Shown: piece by piece, positions 36,726 to 45,435 of the stretch
How positions within the stretch are numbered: position 1 is the stretch's first letter
Layout: each line of letters begins with the position of its first letter
From: Thermophagus sp052400625
Lineage (GTDB): Bacteria > Bacteroidota > Bacteroidia > Bacteroidales > Marinilabiliaceae
NCBI GenBank assembly: GCA_052400625.1
Contig: JBQTGH010000002.1
DNA length: 64,000 bases
Direction: 5' to 3' (one strand)
Position numbers and translations under genes: made by a program
The notes under the pieces: generated by a model
What the model was told of the DNA's origin: nothing
Seen by the model: the letters and a program-made list of their open reading frames with translations, nothing else
The model's database searches: none

Positions 36726-37283
36726 ATGAAACAATTATTTTTTCTATTGGCATCCATCTTAATGCTGACCGGCTGCGTTTCATCCGGGCGTAAATCAGAC
36801 AATAAAAATGTTGAAAACAGGGACGCCGTCGACAAATCATCTAGCGTCAATGTAGCAATGGCGGTGAATGTGGATCAATTGATGGATAAAGCGACTGACA
36901 ACGTCGACAAAGAAGTAACGGTTAAAGGTGTGGTGACTCATGTTTGTAAACATTCCGGTAAACGTTGTTTCCTGAAAGATGAAAGCGGAAAAACCTCTAT
37001 TCGCGTGGAAGCTAAAGGTGAAATAGGAGGTTTTAATTCTGAGCTTAATGGCACCCGGATGGTGGTGAAAGGCTTCGTGCGAGAAAAACGTCTTTCCGAA
37101 GAATACATTAATCAGTGGGAACAAAAAACCATTGAGCAAAAAGAAAAGGCCGAAATCGATGAAAATCAGTGTAGTGCCGAGTTGGCCAACATTGAGGAAA
37201 TGCGTGACTGGATGAAAGCCAACAACAAAAATTTCTATTCAATTTTTTATTTGGATGGGATAAATTACGAGGTGATAGATTAA
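36726..37283 (+). CDS. Lipoprotein with OB-fold-like domain
   Basis: A 185-residue lipoprotein (lipobox LMLTGC, Cys ~17), a Ser/Asn-rich linker, then an OB-fold-like region (KEVTVKGVVTHVCKHSGKRCFLKDESGKTSIRVEAKG ... GTRMVVKGFVRE) similar to periplasmic nucleic-acid-binding-type OB folds of Bacteroidota exported proteins. Two Cys in the domain (VCKHSGKRC) could form a disulfide or hold a metal. It precedes the PepSY-type gene by 5 bp, so the two form an operon, probably acting at the cell envelope. Function unknown. Confidence 0.75.
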   Translation: MKQLFFLLASILMLTGCVSSGRKSDNKNVENRDAVDKSSSVNVAMAVNVDQLMDKATDNVDKEVTVKGVVTHVCKHSGKRCFLKDESGKTSIRVEAKGEIGGFNSELNGTRMVVKGFVREKRLSEEYINQWEQKTIEQKEKAEIDENQCSAELANIEEMRDWMKANNKNFYSIFYLDGINYEVID

Positions 37284-37288
37284 ATAAT

Positions 37289-37816
37289 ATGTTGGCAAAA
37301 AATAAAATTCGTTTATGGCTGCGTCGCATTCACCGCGACGCAGGCTATTTCGTGGTAGGAATTACTTTGGTTTATGCCCTTTCGGGTATTTTTCTTCATC
37401 ACAAGATGGGGGTCAAAACCATAAAGGAGTCGCTTCAATTGTCATCCGGTTTATCCGCCGATCGACTTAAAACTGAATGGACATCCATTGCCGACGGTAA
37501 AGAGATTACCTATCTGGAAGAACGTCCCGATCAAGTGGTTTTTTACTTCCCCGGAGGAATGGGTGAGTACAATCAAAACACAGGGATCACCAATTTTGAA
37601 ACCTATAAAGATCGGCCACTGGTGATTTTCATGAGCCGACTACACGAAAACCAGATTAAAGGATGGGGATTCATCGCCGACATCTATGCCGTGATTTTAA
37701 TATTCCTGGCAATCTCGGGACTTTTTATGGTGCCCGGGAAAAATGGCTTCTTCCGGCGGGGCGTTTGGTGGTTCCTGGCCGGGGTCATCCTGGTGGTGAT
37801 GTTCGGGTTTTTGTAA
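37289..37816 (+). CDS. PepSY-associated membrane protein
   Basis: A 175-residue protein with one N-terminal helix (RDAGYFVVGITLVYALSGIFLHH, a PepSY_TM motif), a periplasmic PepSY-like segment of about 80 residues, and two C-terminal helices. The HRDAGYF and GIFLHHK histidines are typical of the PepSY-associated TM family, often linked to ferric reductase or heme-type electron transfer. It is shorter than usual four-helix members. Operon with the OB-fold lipoprotein. Confidence 0.8.
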   Translation: MLAKNKIRLWLRRIHRDAGYFVVGITLVYALSGIFLHHKMGVKTIKESLQLSSGLSADRLKTEWTSIADGKEITYLEERPDQVVFYFPGGMGEYNQNTGITNFETYKDRPLVIFMSRLHENQIKGWGFIADIYAVILIFLAISGLFMVPGKNGFFRRGVWWFLAGVILVVMFGFL

Positions 37817-37833
37817 TCTGTTTTTTATAGTAA

Positions 37834-37884
37834 GGGATGTTGCAGAAAAGGAGAACTTTCTTTTTCCAACATCCCTGTTTTTTG
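37834..37884 (+). terminator. Intrinsic terminator after PepSY gene
   Basis: GGGATGTTG (37834-37842) pairs with CAACATCCC (37867-37875), then TGTTTTTTG. The inner loop can pair further (AGAAA/TTTCT). Starts 18 bp after the stop codon. Confidence 0.9.
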
Positions 37885-38262
37885 TTGGTCTACCTCCTCT
37901 CTTTTATATCATCATCCCGTTTTTTGATCATGTTATCGAGTCGTAATTTTTTATCGGGGCAGATATTTTTTCGCCCATAGAAGAAAAGTTGTCTGCAAAA
38001 ATTTTTTTTACGGTGTTTTCGTGAAGCTTATATTTAGGAATATAAAGGAGAAAGTACTAAATTGTTAAGCGTTATTACCCGAACACTATATTTCGACAAA
38101 ATAAGGTGCTGATCCGCTCAAAAACACGCATGCGGAGTTTGTGACGTCAGTTTCACGCGTGGGCTTTGATAACCCGGCACCATCGTATTTGTGGGAAATT
38201 GTTCTGTGCCAATCAGCAAATCCTGAAATTGAAACAACAGATGACCGTATTATTCAACTCAT
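37885..38262. other. Spacer with no gene seen
   Basis: About 380 bp, stop codons in all frames, AT-rich at the left and more GC-rich near 38100-38200, where ACGTCA and ACGCGT lie close together. No RNA gene, repeat or promoter of the TAnnTTTG type recognised. Confidence 0.4.
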
Positions 38263-38913
38263 ATGATGCAAAATACCGGAATATCGGATAAACGAAGATG
38301 GTTTGAAATCAATGCTGTCATACTTACCGGAGTATTGAAATACATTCTGGTTGACTGGCTGGAATTCCGACTCTTCTATATTAGCAGTGCTGTTTTATTT
38401 TGGGTTTGGTATATTTTGTCAAGTTACCAAGCCAATCGGCAAATTTTAATAAACTGGGGTTTTAGAAGAGAAGGTTTTTTTGAAACGTTTAAATATTGTT
38501 TCCCTTTTACACTTTTTGCTTTCCTTGTTATTGGATTTTATGAGGTGAGGTATGGAGAAGATGGATTTTTAAGGTGGAGCCTCCTGCCCGTATTGGTGCT
38601 CTATCCCATTTGGGGACTTATTCAGCAATTTTTGATGATTGGGATTATTGCCGGAAACCTACGAGACATTAAATCCTTAAAGTTCAGAGAAAACCAGAGT
38701 ATAATAATTGTGTCCATATTGTTTTCTTTTGCCCACTTCCCCGATCTACTCCTGATGGGCTTTACTCTGGTGATGGAGCTGTTTTTTATTTCCGCCTATT
38801 TCCAGTGGAAGAATCTATGGTCCTTAGGAATCCTGCACGGATGGCTGGGTGGTCTGTTCCTGTATCTGGTGTCGCACAGGGATTTGTGGCTTGAATTGTG
38901 GGTGGTCTTTTAG
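38263..38913 (+). CDS. CPBP-like intramembrane protease homologue with altered motif 1
   Basis: A 216-residue membrane protein with about six to seven helices. Its C-terminal half has the layout of CPBP (Abi/Rce1-type) proteases: motif 2 is SFAHFPD and motif 3 is LGILHGWLGG, but motif 1, normally EExxxR, reads IQQFLMIG, so both catalytic glutamates are Gln. It may be an inactive or specialised member. The ATG at 38263 is followed by a second in-frame ATG. It overlaps the convergent zinc-ribbon gene by 4 bp. Confidence 0.65.
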   Translation: MMQNTGISDKRRWFEINAVILTGVLKYILVDWLEFRLFYISSAVLFWVWYILSSYQANRQILINWGFRREGFFETFKYCFPFTLFAFLVIGFYEVRYGEDGFLRWSLLPVLVLYPIWGLIQQFLMIGIIAGNLRDIKSLKFRENQSIIIVSILFSFAHFPDLLLMGFTLVMELFFISAYFQWKNLWSLGILHGWLGGLFLYLVSHRDLWLELWVVF

Positions 38914-39635
38914 ATGTGGAAAAAACGTCTCAAATCGGTAACCTTCTTCAGCCTGTAATGAATATATAGCAGAAGGAGCGCAATAAATACGGCCGCGGCA
39001 ATAACGATGAGGCTCCATCCCAAAAGAAATGGGTCCTTGTGATAAAAAGAAATAATCCCGTCCACGAAAAGACAGAAAACACCTGAACCCAGTATGGCAT
39101 AAGCAATTATGTTTAGCCCCTTTTGTGGGGTTTTAGCAATTATTTTGCAAATGGAAAATATCAATACATAAGAGGACAGAAGTAAGGGAATGCCCAGGCT
39201 TAGACCCCAGCCCGTGGAACCGGTAAAACTGTCCAATATTAATAAAAGCCCCGAAAGAGACAGAAAACTTAATAGCATCCATAGCTGAGCACGGCCTGAT
39301 ATAAGTGATGTTATTATGATATTAAACAACAGGATCGGTGCTATCGCTAACGGATATTGGGACCAGCTGATCGTATTGTTCATGATCAAGTCAATGATCA
39401 TCGTGATGAGCATGCCTGAGAATAGAATTATGGCTGTTATTTTGTTAAATATCTTTCTCTTTTGTGAAACGGATAATTTTTGATAGTCGGACATTAATTT
39501 CTCTTCACTGCTCTTTTTCCGCGACTGCAAGGCCACTTGGTTTTCCTGCTCCTTGGCATTGAATGGTTCACCGCATAAGGAACAATAGTTGGCATTCTCT
39601 TCCAACTCTACACCGCAATATGAACATCTTTTCAT
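38910..39635 (-). CDS. Zinc-ribbon membrane protein (DUF6320-like)
   Basis: A 241-residue protein with an N-terminal zinc ribbon (CSYCG ... CSLCG, residues ~4-22), a charged linker, and about six membrane helices. This architecture with a neighbouring condensation-type acyltransferase is characteristic of DUF6320 proteins. It follows the acyltransferase gene on the same strand by about 100 bp. Function unknown; a role in lipid or glycan modification is inferred from the partner. Confidence 0.65.
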   Translation of the reverse strand: MKRCSYCGVELEENANYCSLCGEPFNAKEQENQVALQSRKKSSEEKLMSDYQKLSVSQKRKIFNKITAIILFSGMLITMIIDLIMNNTISWSQYPLAIAPILLFNIIITSLISGRAQLWMLLSFLSLSGLLLILDSFTGSTGWGLSLGIPLLLSSYVLIFSICKIIAKTPQKGLNIIAYAILGSGVFCLFVDGIISFYHKDPFLLGWSLIVIAAAVFIALLLLYIHYRLKKVTDLRRFFHI

Positions 39636-39734
39636 CCCTATAAATTATAGTTAAGTTATTGGTTCGATGGAACTCGCATGACTCCGGGGTTTTTCCATCT
39701 TCTTGGGTGACAACCCTACATTGTCAGGCTCGTT

Positions 39735-41045
39735 TCATTTTTTGCTGTCTGAGTAAATCGTTTCTATGGAAATATTTTGTGATTTTAAAAAGTTCAGGAA
39801 ATTTTGTTCAAATTCCCAAGAGGTGGTGATGTTACCAAAGCTAAGAGTCAGTTTATCCTTAAAACCGATGGCGGCACAACTAATTTTTAACAATTTGTTG
39901 GGAGGCGGCGCTGTCAATATAAAGTAATCAACCATATTGCCGGTTTCTGGGGGTAAATCTACTTTCCCCAAATTGGTTACAACCCCGCTATATTGGCTGG
40001 TACCCAGTGAATTGAATTTTAATTTAAGGATCAGGCTCTTGATAAACAAGGGAATGCTCCTTACATAAATGCTTTTTTCACTGCCCACGTTGCGCGAAAT
40101 GTTTTTGTTGAGTAGTTTCTCGTCTGTTTCCAGTTGCATTTGATGATATACCGTTTTAAGGATCTCTTCAAATGTGTAATGTCCCAGCCGAAGATCTATC
40201 TCCGGCATCACAAACAATGAAAAATTGCGCATCGTACCTGAGGGAAGAATGTTCCTTAAATTGATGGGGACCTGTACGCGAAGAATTTTATGGCGGGACA
40301 GTCGCTTTAAGGGATTTAGCTTTTCAAAAATTTCCTGAAGAATATATAAATACACAGCTACCAGATATACTGTGATACTTACTCCCTTTTCTTTGGAGAT
40401 TCGTTTAATGTCTTCCATCGATACCACCACATTCATTCGTTGAAAGCGCGGTGAAGGCCTAACCGAAAAAGGAACATGAAAAGCTTTCGATCGCTTCACG
40501 ATTGGGGGTATCTCTTCCTTAAAGTATCGTTTATAGGAATCTTCATATTCCTCTTCCGGGATCTCTTCTCCCGGAGATTTAAATGGATAGTCTTTGGGGA
40601 TGGTGGCACCACACTCCTGAGAGTAGAGCGTAAGTACCGTTTTGAAAAATTCATACGCACCTGCTCCGTCGGTCAATGCATGGAAAACTTCAAGGCTCAC
40701 TGAGTTGTGCCAAACCAAAAATCTCAACAATAATTCCCCTCCCGAAAATTTCCTGCTGCATTCCCCATCATCCACTTCGATGGGAATATGTTGAGGTAGA
40801 TGTTCCAGATAATACCAGAAAAAGCCCCTGCGCAGTTGGACCAAAAAATAGGGATAGCGTTTTTCAGCCTGTAATACTGCCCGCCGGAAGGGCTCCATTT
40901 TTAGCGGTTCCTTAAGGATTACGGTGAGACGGATGACTGCTGTTACTTCCTTAGTCGCAATGGCCGGGAATATCTTTGCAGCATTGTCCAGAGGTAACCA
41001 GAATTTATTTTTTGGATTAATATTTTGTTGGCTTTTGTTGACCAT
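39735..41045 (-). CDS. Condensation-superfamily acyltransferase (alcohol acetyltransferase-like)
   Basis: A 436-residue soluble protein with the chloramphenicol-acetyltransferase/condensation-like fold. The catalytic HxxxDG motif is HALTDGAG (about residue 122), and VPINLRNILPSGTMRNFSLFV is the typical second-half segment of alcohol-acetyltransferase/WES-like family members. The acyl donor and acceptor are unknown. No NRPS carrier domain is near, so a free-standing lipid or alcohol acyltransferase is more likely than peptide synthesis. Confidence 0.75.
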   Translation of the reverse strand: MVNKSQQNINPKNKFWLPLDNAAKIFPAIATKEVTAVIRLTVILKEPLKMEPFRRAVLQAEKRYPYFLVQLRRGFFWYYLEHLPQHIPIEVDDGECSRKFSGGELLLRFLVWHNSVSLEVFHALTDGAGAYEFFKTVLTLYSQECGATIPKDYPFKSPGEEIPEEEYEDSYKRYFKEEIPPIVKRSKAFHVPFSVRPSPRFQRMNVVVSMEDIKRISKEKGVSITVYLVAVYLYILQEIFEKLNPLKRLSRHKILRVQVPINLRNILPSGTMRNFSLFVMPEIDLRLGHYTFEEILKTVYHQMQLETDEKLLNKNISRNVGSEKSIYVRSIPLFIKSLILKLKFNSLGTSQYSGVVTNLGKVDLPPETGNMVDYFILTAPPPNKLLKISCAAIGFKDKLTLSFGNITTSWEFEQNFLNFLKSQNISIETIYSDSKK

Positions 41046-41091
41046 AAAAGGTATTTTTATGGGCTGAATAGTAATTATCTTGCAATAATCA

Positions 41092-41099
41092 CAAATTTA
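41092..41099 (-). promoter_or_regulatory. -7 element candidate for acyltransferase gene
   Basis: On the minus strand TAAATTTG, a match to TAnnTTTG, 47 bp upstream of the acyltransferase ATG; no clear -33 box. Confidence 0.35.
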
Positions 41100-41222
41100 T
41101 TAATATTTCCGGAACAGGGGATGTCAATGACAGATTTTGTTCCCTCCGCTTGTGGATGAAGCATTGATTCGTGTGTAGATCTGGAACATGATAAGGTTTA
41201 AATAATTTAAATAGAATTGTTT

Positions 41223-42209
41223 ATGAAAAAGTTAAGAATAGGCATTTTGGGAACTTCAAACCATTTCCTGAAACGGATTGTACTGCCATTGATGGAGACT
41301 CAATTTTGTGAGGCCTACGCCATTGGATCGCGTAACATTGAAAAATCGGCCGCTATGGCCAAAGAATTTGGAATCCCTTTATGGTATGGTTCGTATGAGG
41401 CGGTCTTAAGCGACCCCGAGGTGGATATGGTTTACATTCCCCTACCCAACCATTTGCATCGGGAATGGGTGGAAAAAAGTATTGAAGCAGGAAAGCCGGT
41501 GCTTTGTGAAAAGCCTCTTGGCATGAATGCCGATGAGGCTGAAGCCATGATCCAAAAAGCTCAGGATGCCGGGGTCCCGATAATGGAAGGTTTTATGTAT
41601 CGATTCCATCCCATGTGGGAAAGAGTATGGAATATTGTGCGAACCAATCAGATTGGAGCAATCCAGTATGTCCATACTTCTTTTTCCTACAATAATCCTT
41701 CTGCATCAAATATTAGAAACAAGCCTGAATGTGGAGGGGGAGCTTTAATGGATATAGGATGCTATGCCATATCTGTGGCCCGATTTATTTTTGGTAGGGA
41801 ACCCCAACGCTTAATGGCATTGCAGACCGCTCATCCCGACTTCGGAACCGATATGCATTCGTCAGCCATCATGGATTTTGGAGGTCCTCGGGCCACCTTT
41901 ACCGTTTCTACCACGTCCCAGCCGTTCCAGAAGGTGGATATTGTGGGTACAGCAGGCAGTATCACCGTTCATATCCCTTTTAATACCTTTGTGGATGTGC
42001 CCGCCAAATTCACGGTTGTGGATGGAGTTGGATCCAGAGAGGTGGAATTTCCCGCTTCAAATGCCTATGGGATCATGTTTGATGCTTTTGCAAAAGCGGT
42101 GATGGAAGGTTCTTCTTTACCCCTTCCCGCCATTGACGCTATTAATAACATGAAAGTGATCGATGCCGTGCGACACTCGGCAGAAAAAGGGGAATGGGTA
42201 ATTCTTTAA
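41223..42209 (+). CDS. Gfo/Idh/MocA-family oxidoreductase
   Basis: A 328-residue NAD(P)-dependent sugar-type dehydrogenase. The Rossmann start is IGILGTSNHFLKRIVLP, where GxGxxG is replaced by GTSNHF, so nucleotide contacts are atypical. VYIPLPNHLHREWVEKSIEAGKPVLCEKPLG carries the conserved EKP lysine, and ALMDIGCYAISVARFIFG is the catalytic-domain motif of the dimeric dihydrodiol dehydrogenase-like group. ATG 41223 is preferred over TTG 41217. Substrate unknown; isolated gene. Confidence 0.88.
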   Translation: MKKLRIGILGTSNHFLKRIVLPLMETQFCEAYAIGSRNIEKSAAMAKEFGIPLWYGSYEAVLSDPEVDMVYIPLPNHLHREWVEKSIEAGKPVLCEKPLGMNADEAEAMIQKAQDAGVPIMEGFMYRFHPMWERVWNIVRTNQIGAIQYVHTSFSYNNPSASNIRNKPECGGGALMDIGCYAISVARFIFGREPQRLMALQTAHPDFGTDMHSSAIMDFGGPRATFTVSTTSQPFQKVDIVGTAGSITVHIPFNTFVDVPAKFTVVDGVGSREVEFPASNAYGIMFDAFAKAVMEGSSLPLPAIDAINNMKVIDAVRHSAEKGEWVIL

Positions 42210-42378
42210 TGGAGTCCCTATCCATCCCCTTCGGGGCTTGGAGGGAAAGGTCCTTCCTTGCAAAAGCCTTCGACCTTTCTTCAGACTTTCGCTCCTTGGG
42301 GGCTAAGAATGATTGATTAGCAGGATTGGTCACCCGCCCCAAAGGGGCGTTATGGAGAATCCTTACCTCCTACCTCAT
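42210..42378. other. Convergent spacer with small GC-rich hairpins
   Basis: CCCC-TTC-GGGG near 42228-42238 and CGCCCC (42335-42340) paired with GGGGCG (42344-42349) are short stem-loops in an otherwise non-coding 170-bp stretch. The first may end the oxidoreductase transcript, although no T-run follows. Confidence 0.4.
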
Positions 42379-42420
42379 AAAAAAAGAGAGACCCCCGCGA
42401 CGAACGCTAAGAGGCCTCTC
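42379..42420 (-). terminator. Intrinsic terminator of the TonB receptor gene
   Basis: On the minus strand GAGAGGCCTC (42420-42411) pairs with GGGGTCTCTC (42395-42386), ten pairs including two G-T, followed by TTTTTTT (42385-42379). It lies 34 bp past the receptor stop codon. Confidence 0.9.
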
Positions 42421-42453
42421 CCGACTTCAACAAACGGATGGATTTTGAATAAT

Positions 42454-45324
42454 TTAAAAACGATGACTTATGCCAATGCTCAATTCCCTGCCGGGATGAT
42501 GTATGCTATAAGGTTGATTTTCCGCTTTATACGATTTAAAGAAACTTTCTCTGGTCTGATCCAGAATATTCGATACTTTGAAATCTATTTTGGTCTTTTT
42601 ATTCTTTCCCAGCTTCTTGTTTAGGGAAAAATTGAGACTATGAAAACGTTCCGTATAAATGTCCGGAAACACGCCACCGCCTACAATGGAAAGGGTCGAT
42701 CCCTTTACGTTATAAAACAATCCCGTGGCCCAACCTTCCTCATAATTGTTATAACTGAAGCCGGCATTGATCACATAAGGTGATTGCCCTGCCATATCCC
42801 TGTTTTGATCAATGGTTTCTCCGTTTTTTTCGAACTTTTTTCTTGACAAATATTCCGAATTGGTCATTTCAATTTGGGAGCGTGTAAGGGTGACGTTTCC
42901 GGAAATATTGAAGTTTTTGACAATAGGTGATATGAAATCCAGGTTCTTACTGAATTCTAATTCAAAGCCATAGAGTTGTCCGTCACCCACATTTCTTGGT
43001 TGATATTCGGTACTGGTGAAGGATGAGGTTAGCCTTACAAGTTCTATGGGGTCATCAAATTGTTTATAAAAAACACTGGCAGAGATGTTCTGACCTTTTT
43101 CCCCAAACACTTCCCATCGAAGGTCAAAGTTATTTATATAAGTTTCGTGCAGTTCTCCGTCCCAGTCGTCCACAGCATACAATCCACCATTGAAAATGGT
43201 GTTGCTGATGGGATCAATAATCTGGGCAAAGGATAATTCTTTAAATGATGGTCTGGCCACCGTTTTGGAATATCCTCCTCTGATGTTTTGATGGTCAGTC
43301 ACCTCATAAATCAAGTTAATGCTGGGAAACAGATTTGACGATTCCAATACTTTTTCGTTGTTCAGAACTCGTGATCCGTTTTGATCTTGGCCGGTGTGTC
43401 TCATACCATAATTTTCCATCCGAATCCCGAGAATGGTTTTTAGCTTTTTTATGGGGTAAAATTCATTGGAAATATAAAATGCAGTATTGTTTACGTTGGA
43501 GTTATAACTGTTTGAAGGACTTTTTTCCGGCAAAATGTAAGTGTTTCCGTCGCCATAGCCATAGATGTTTCCCGGTAGAAGAACCAAAGAAGCATCCGGT
43601 TCGTCGAACGAGAGATTTAGGTCGGTAAACTGATATCCCATTTTGGTGATGTCATAGTCGCGTGATTTATAGTTATGAGCGGCACCCACTTTTATTATGG
43701 CCTCATGATTAAAGATGTTGTATTTTTTGGACAGATCGATTTTTGCCGACACATTGAATTCGCTTAGCTCCCTCCAAATTCTTGATGGAAAACCGGCGGC
43801 TCCCGCACTAAAAAGATATTCTCCCCCTTCGTGCGTAAAAGCTGTTTTACGTATGTCGGGATCATCTGAAGTGGAAAAAGTTGGGGAAAAGCGCCAGTCA
43901 AGTTTCCATTTATTTTTCTCGAACAGATGGTTGCCATGTAACAGAATGTTAGTCAGAGACCGTTGGTTATAATTTAACTGATCGGAAGTGGCATGATAGC
44001 CCGATTGGCCAACGGCCGAACTGTTGTTATTGAGAGAAAATTTTCCGGCGCTGCTGATGCTGTTCTGCAGCCGCATGGCGGTTAATTGAATTTTATGGAG
44101 TTTGTTTTTGTAGGCGATGCCCCCTAATAATCCGATTAAATGATGTCTTTCTCCCACCGCACCCGACTGGCGGGTAGAATAAATCATCTCAAAATTATCA
44201 TCGCCGAGCGTTTTTTGATAATCGGCATATAGAACGTCATCGTCATATTTGTATTTCGATTTGTAGGAAAGCGAGAAGATATATCCCAGTCGCGGCGATT
44301 TTCCGCCATTCCCCTTCATCTCAATTTGGTTTCCAAAAGAAAGTGAGGCACTGTAATCCATGAGGCTGTTTCGACGGTTGGCAGCAAGAGTCGGCGAAAA
44401 TTGGTTGACAAATTGATTGACGGTTGTGGCATTTGAGCTTGATGGAACCAGTTGGTTGGTGGGCGGTATGTAGTCGGGCATCGCACGTGTTCCGTCATCA
44501 AACCCTAGAAAATCGGTGCTGCCCCCATCGTAGCTTAGATATTTGGAATTGAAATGAACATTGGGGTTATAGGCGGTGCTGACCGATAAGCTGAAGATCT
44601 TTTTATCCGGAAAATCTTTGGTCGTAACATTCATCAGTCCCCCCGTGAAATCGGCCGGTAGGTCGGCTGTGAAGTTTTTGCTCACCACCATATTGTCCAT
44701 GATGCTGGTGGGAAAAATATCCATCTGAAGAGTGTTGCGGTCGGGATCCAGACCGGGGATATCCATGTTGTTGAGGGTGGTTTTGGAATAGCGGTCGCCC
44801 AGACCACGAACGTACACATATTTGCCCTCTTCAATGGAAACTCCTGTTACCCTTTTGGCTGCTTCTACCGCTGTTCCGTCACCGATGAGTTCGATTTTGG
44901 CCGCCGAGATGCCGTCCAGTATTACCGACGACTTGGCTTTCATGGTGTTCAGGGCCGCCTCTGTATTCCGGATAACCTTGGCGGTTACTACCACGTCCTT
45001 TAGTTCCACGGTACTTTGGGATAATGTAAGGTTGTTTAGCAGGGTTATTTCTCCTTGCCTTACAACCACATCTTTGATGATAAGAGGTTGGAAGGAGATG
45101 AAGGATAATTGTAATTGATAGGTTCCCGGAGCAATATCCAGTGAAAATTTACCATCCAAATCGGTGGCCGTGCCGGTGAAGGGATCTTTGATTACGACAC
45201 TCACTCCTACCAACGTTTCGCCCGTGGATCCGTCAAATACTGTTCCTCTGATGGTCCCTTTCTGTTGGGCGTATGAAGTAAAGGTTAGGATCAATAACAG
45301 TGCAGCAATAATAAATGGTTTCAT
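42454..45324 (-). CDS. TonB-dependent receptor with CarboxypepD_reg-like domain
   Basis: A 956-residue outer-membrane receptor: signal peptide (IIAALLLILTFTSYA), CarboxypepD_reg-like domain (IRGTVFDGSTGETLVGVSVVIKD), a plug with VSIEEGKYVYVRGLGDRYSKTTLNN, and a barrel ending in Phe (ELSIGISHRF). It is not SusC-type (no partner SusD and different plug motif). An ATG at 45333 would add three residues. Downstream partner of the beta-helix lipoprotein, separated by a terminator-like hairpin. Substrate unknown. Confidence 0.88.
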   Translation of the reverse strand: MKPFIIAALLLILTFTSYAQQKGTIRGTVFDGSTGETLVGVSVVIKDPFTGTATDLDGKFSLDIAPGTYQLQLSFISFQPLIIKDVVVRQGEITLLNNLTLSQSTVELKDVVVTAKVIRNTEAALNTMKAKSSVILDGISAAKIELIGDGTAVEAAKRVTGVSIEEGKYVYVRGLGDRYSKTTLNNMDIPGLDPDRNTLQMDIFPTSIMDNMVVSKNFTADLPADFTGGLMNVTTKDFPDKKIFSLSVSTAYNPNVHFNSKYLSYDGGSTDFLGFDDGTRAMPDYIPPTNQLVPSSSNATTVNQFVNQFSPTLAANRRNSLMDYSASLSFGNQIEMKGNGGKSPRLGYIFSLSYKSKYKYDDDVLYADYQKTLGDDNFEMIYSTRQSGAVGERHHLIGLLGGIAYKNKLHKIQLTAMRLQNSISSAGKFSLNNNSSAVGQSGYHATSDQLNYNQRSLTNILLHGNHLFEKNKWKLDWRFSPTFSTSDDPDIRKTAFTHEGGEYLFSAGAAGFPSRIWRELSEFNVSAKIDLSKKYNIFNHEAIIKVGAAHNYKSRDYDITKMGYQFTDLNLSFDEPDASLVLLPGNIYGYGDGNTYILPEKSPSNSYNSNVNNTAFYISNEFYPIKKLKTILGIRMENYGMRHTGQDQNGSRVLNNEKVLESSNLFPSINLIYEVTDHQNIRGGYSKTVARPSFKELSFAQIIDPISNTIFNGGLYAVDDWDGELHETYINNFDLRWEVFGEKGQNISASVFYKQFDDPIELVRLTSSFTSTEYQPRNVGDGQLYGFELEFSKNLDFISPIVKNFNISGNVTLTRSQIEMTNSEYLSRKKFEKNGETIDQNRDMAGQSPYVINAGFSYNNYEEGWATGLFYNVKGSTLSIVGGGVFPDIYTERFHSLNFSLNKKLGKNKKTKIDFKVSNILDQTRESFFKSYKAENQPYSIHHPGRELSIGISHRF

Positions 45325-45374
45325 CTTGTACATCCGTTTGTTTTGTTGAATTCTATTTTTATTGCAATAAAACA

Positions 45375-45410
45375 ACAGACTTGCATGTCCGAAGGTGGAA
45401 GCAAGTCTGT
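45375..45410 (-). terminator. Hairpin between beta-helix lipoprotein and TonB receptor genes
   Basis: ACAGACTTGC (45375-45384) and GCAAGTCTGT (45401-45410) are a perfect 10-bp inverted repeat with a 16-base loop. On the minus strand the stem is followed by TGTTTTATTG, terminator-like, 26 bp after the lipoprotein stop. It probably makes receptor expression lower than that of the lipoprotein. Confidence 0.75.
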
Positions 45411-45435
45411 TTGATACCATTTTATTTAAGATTGA

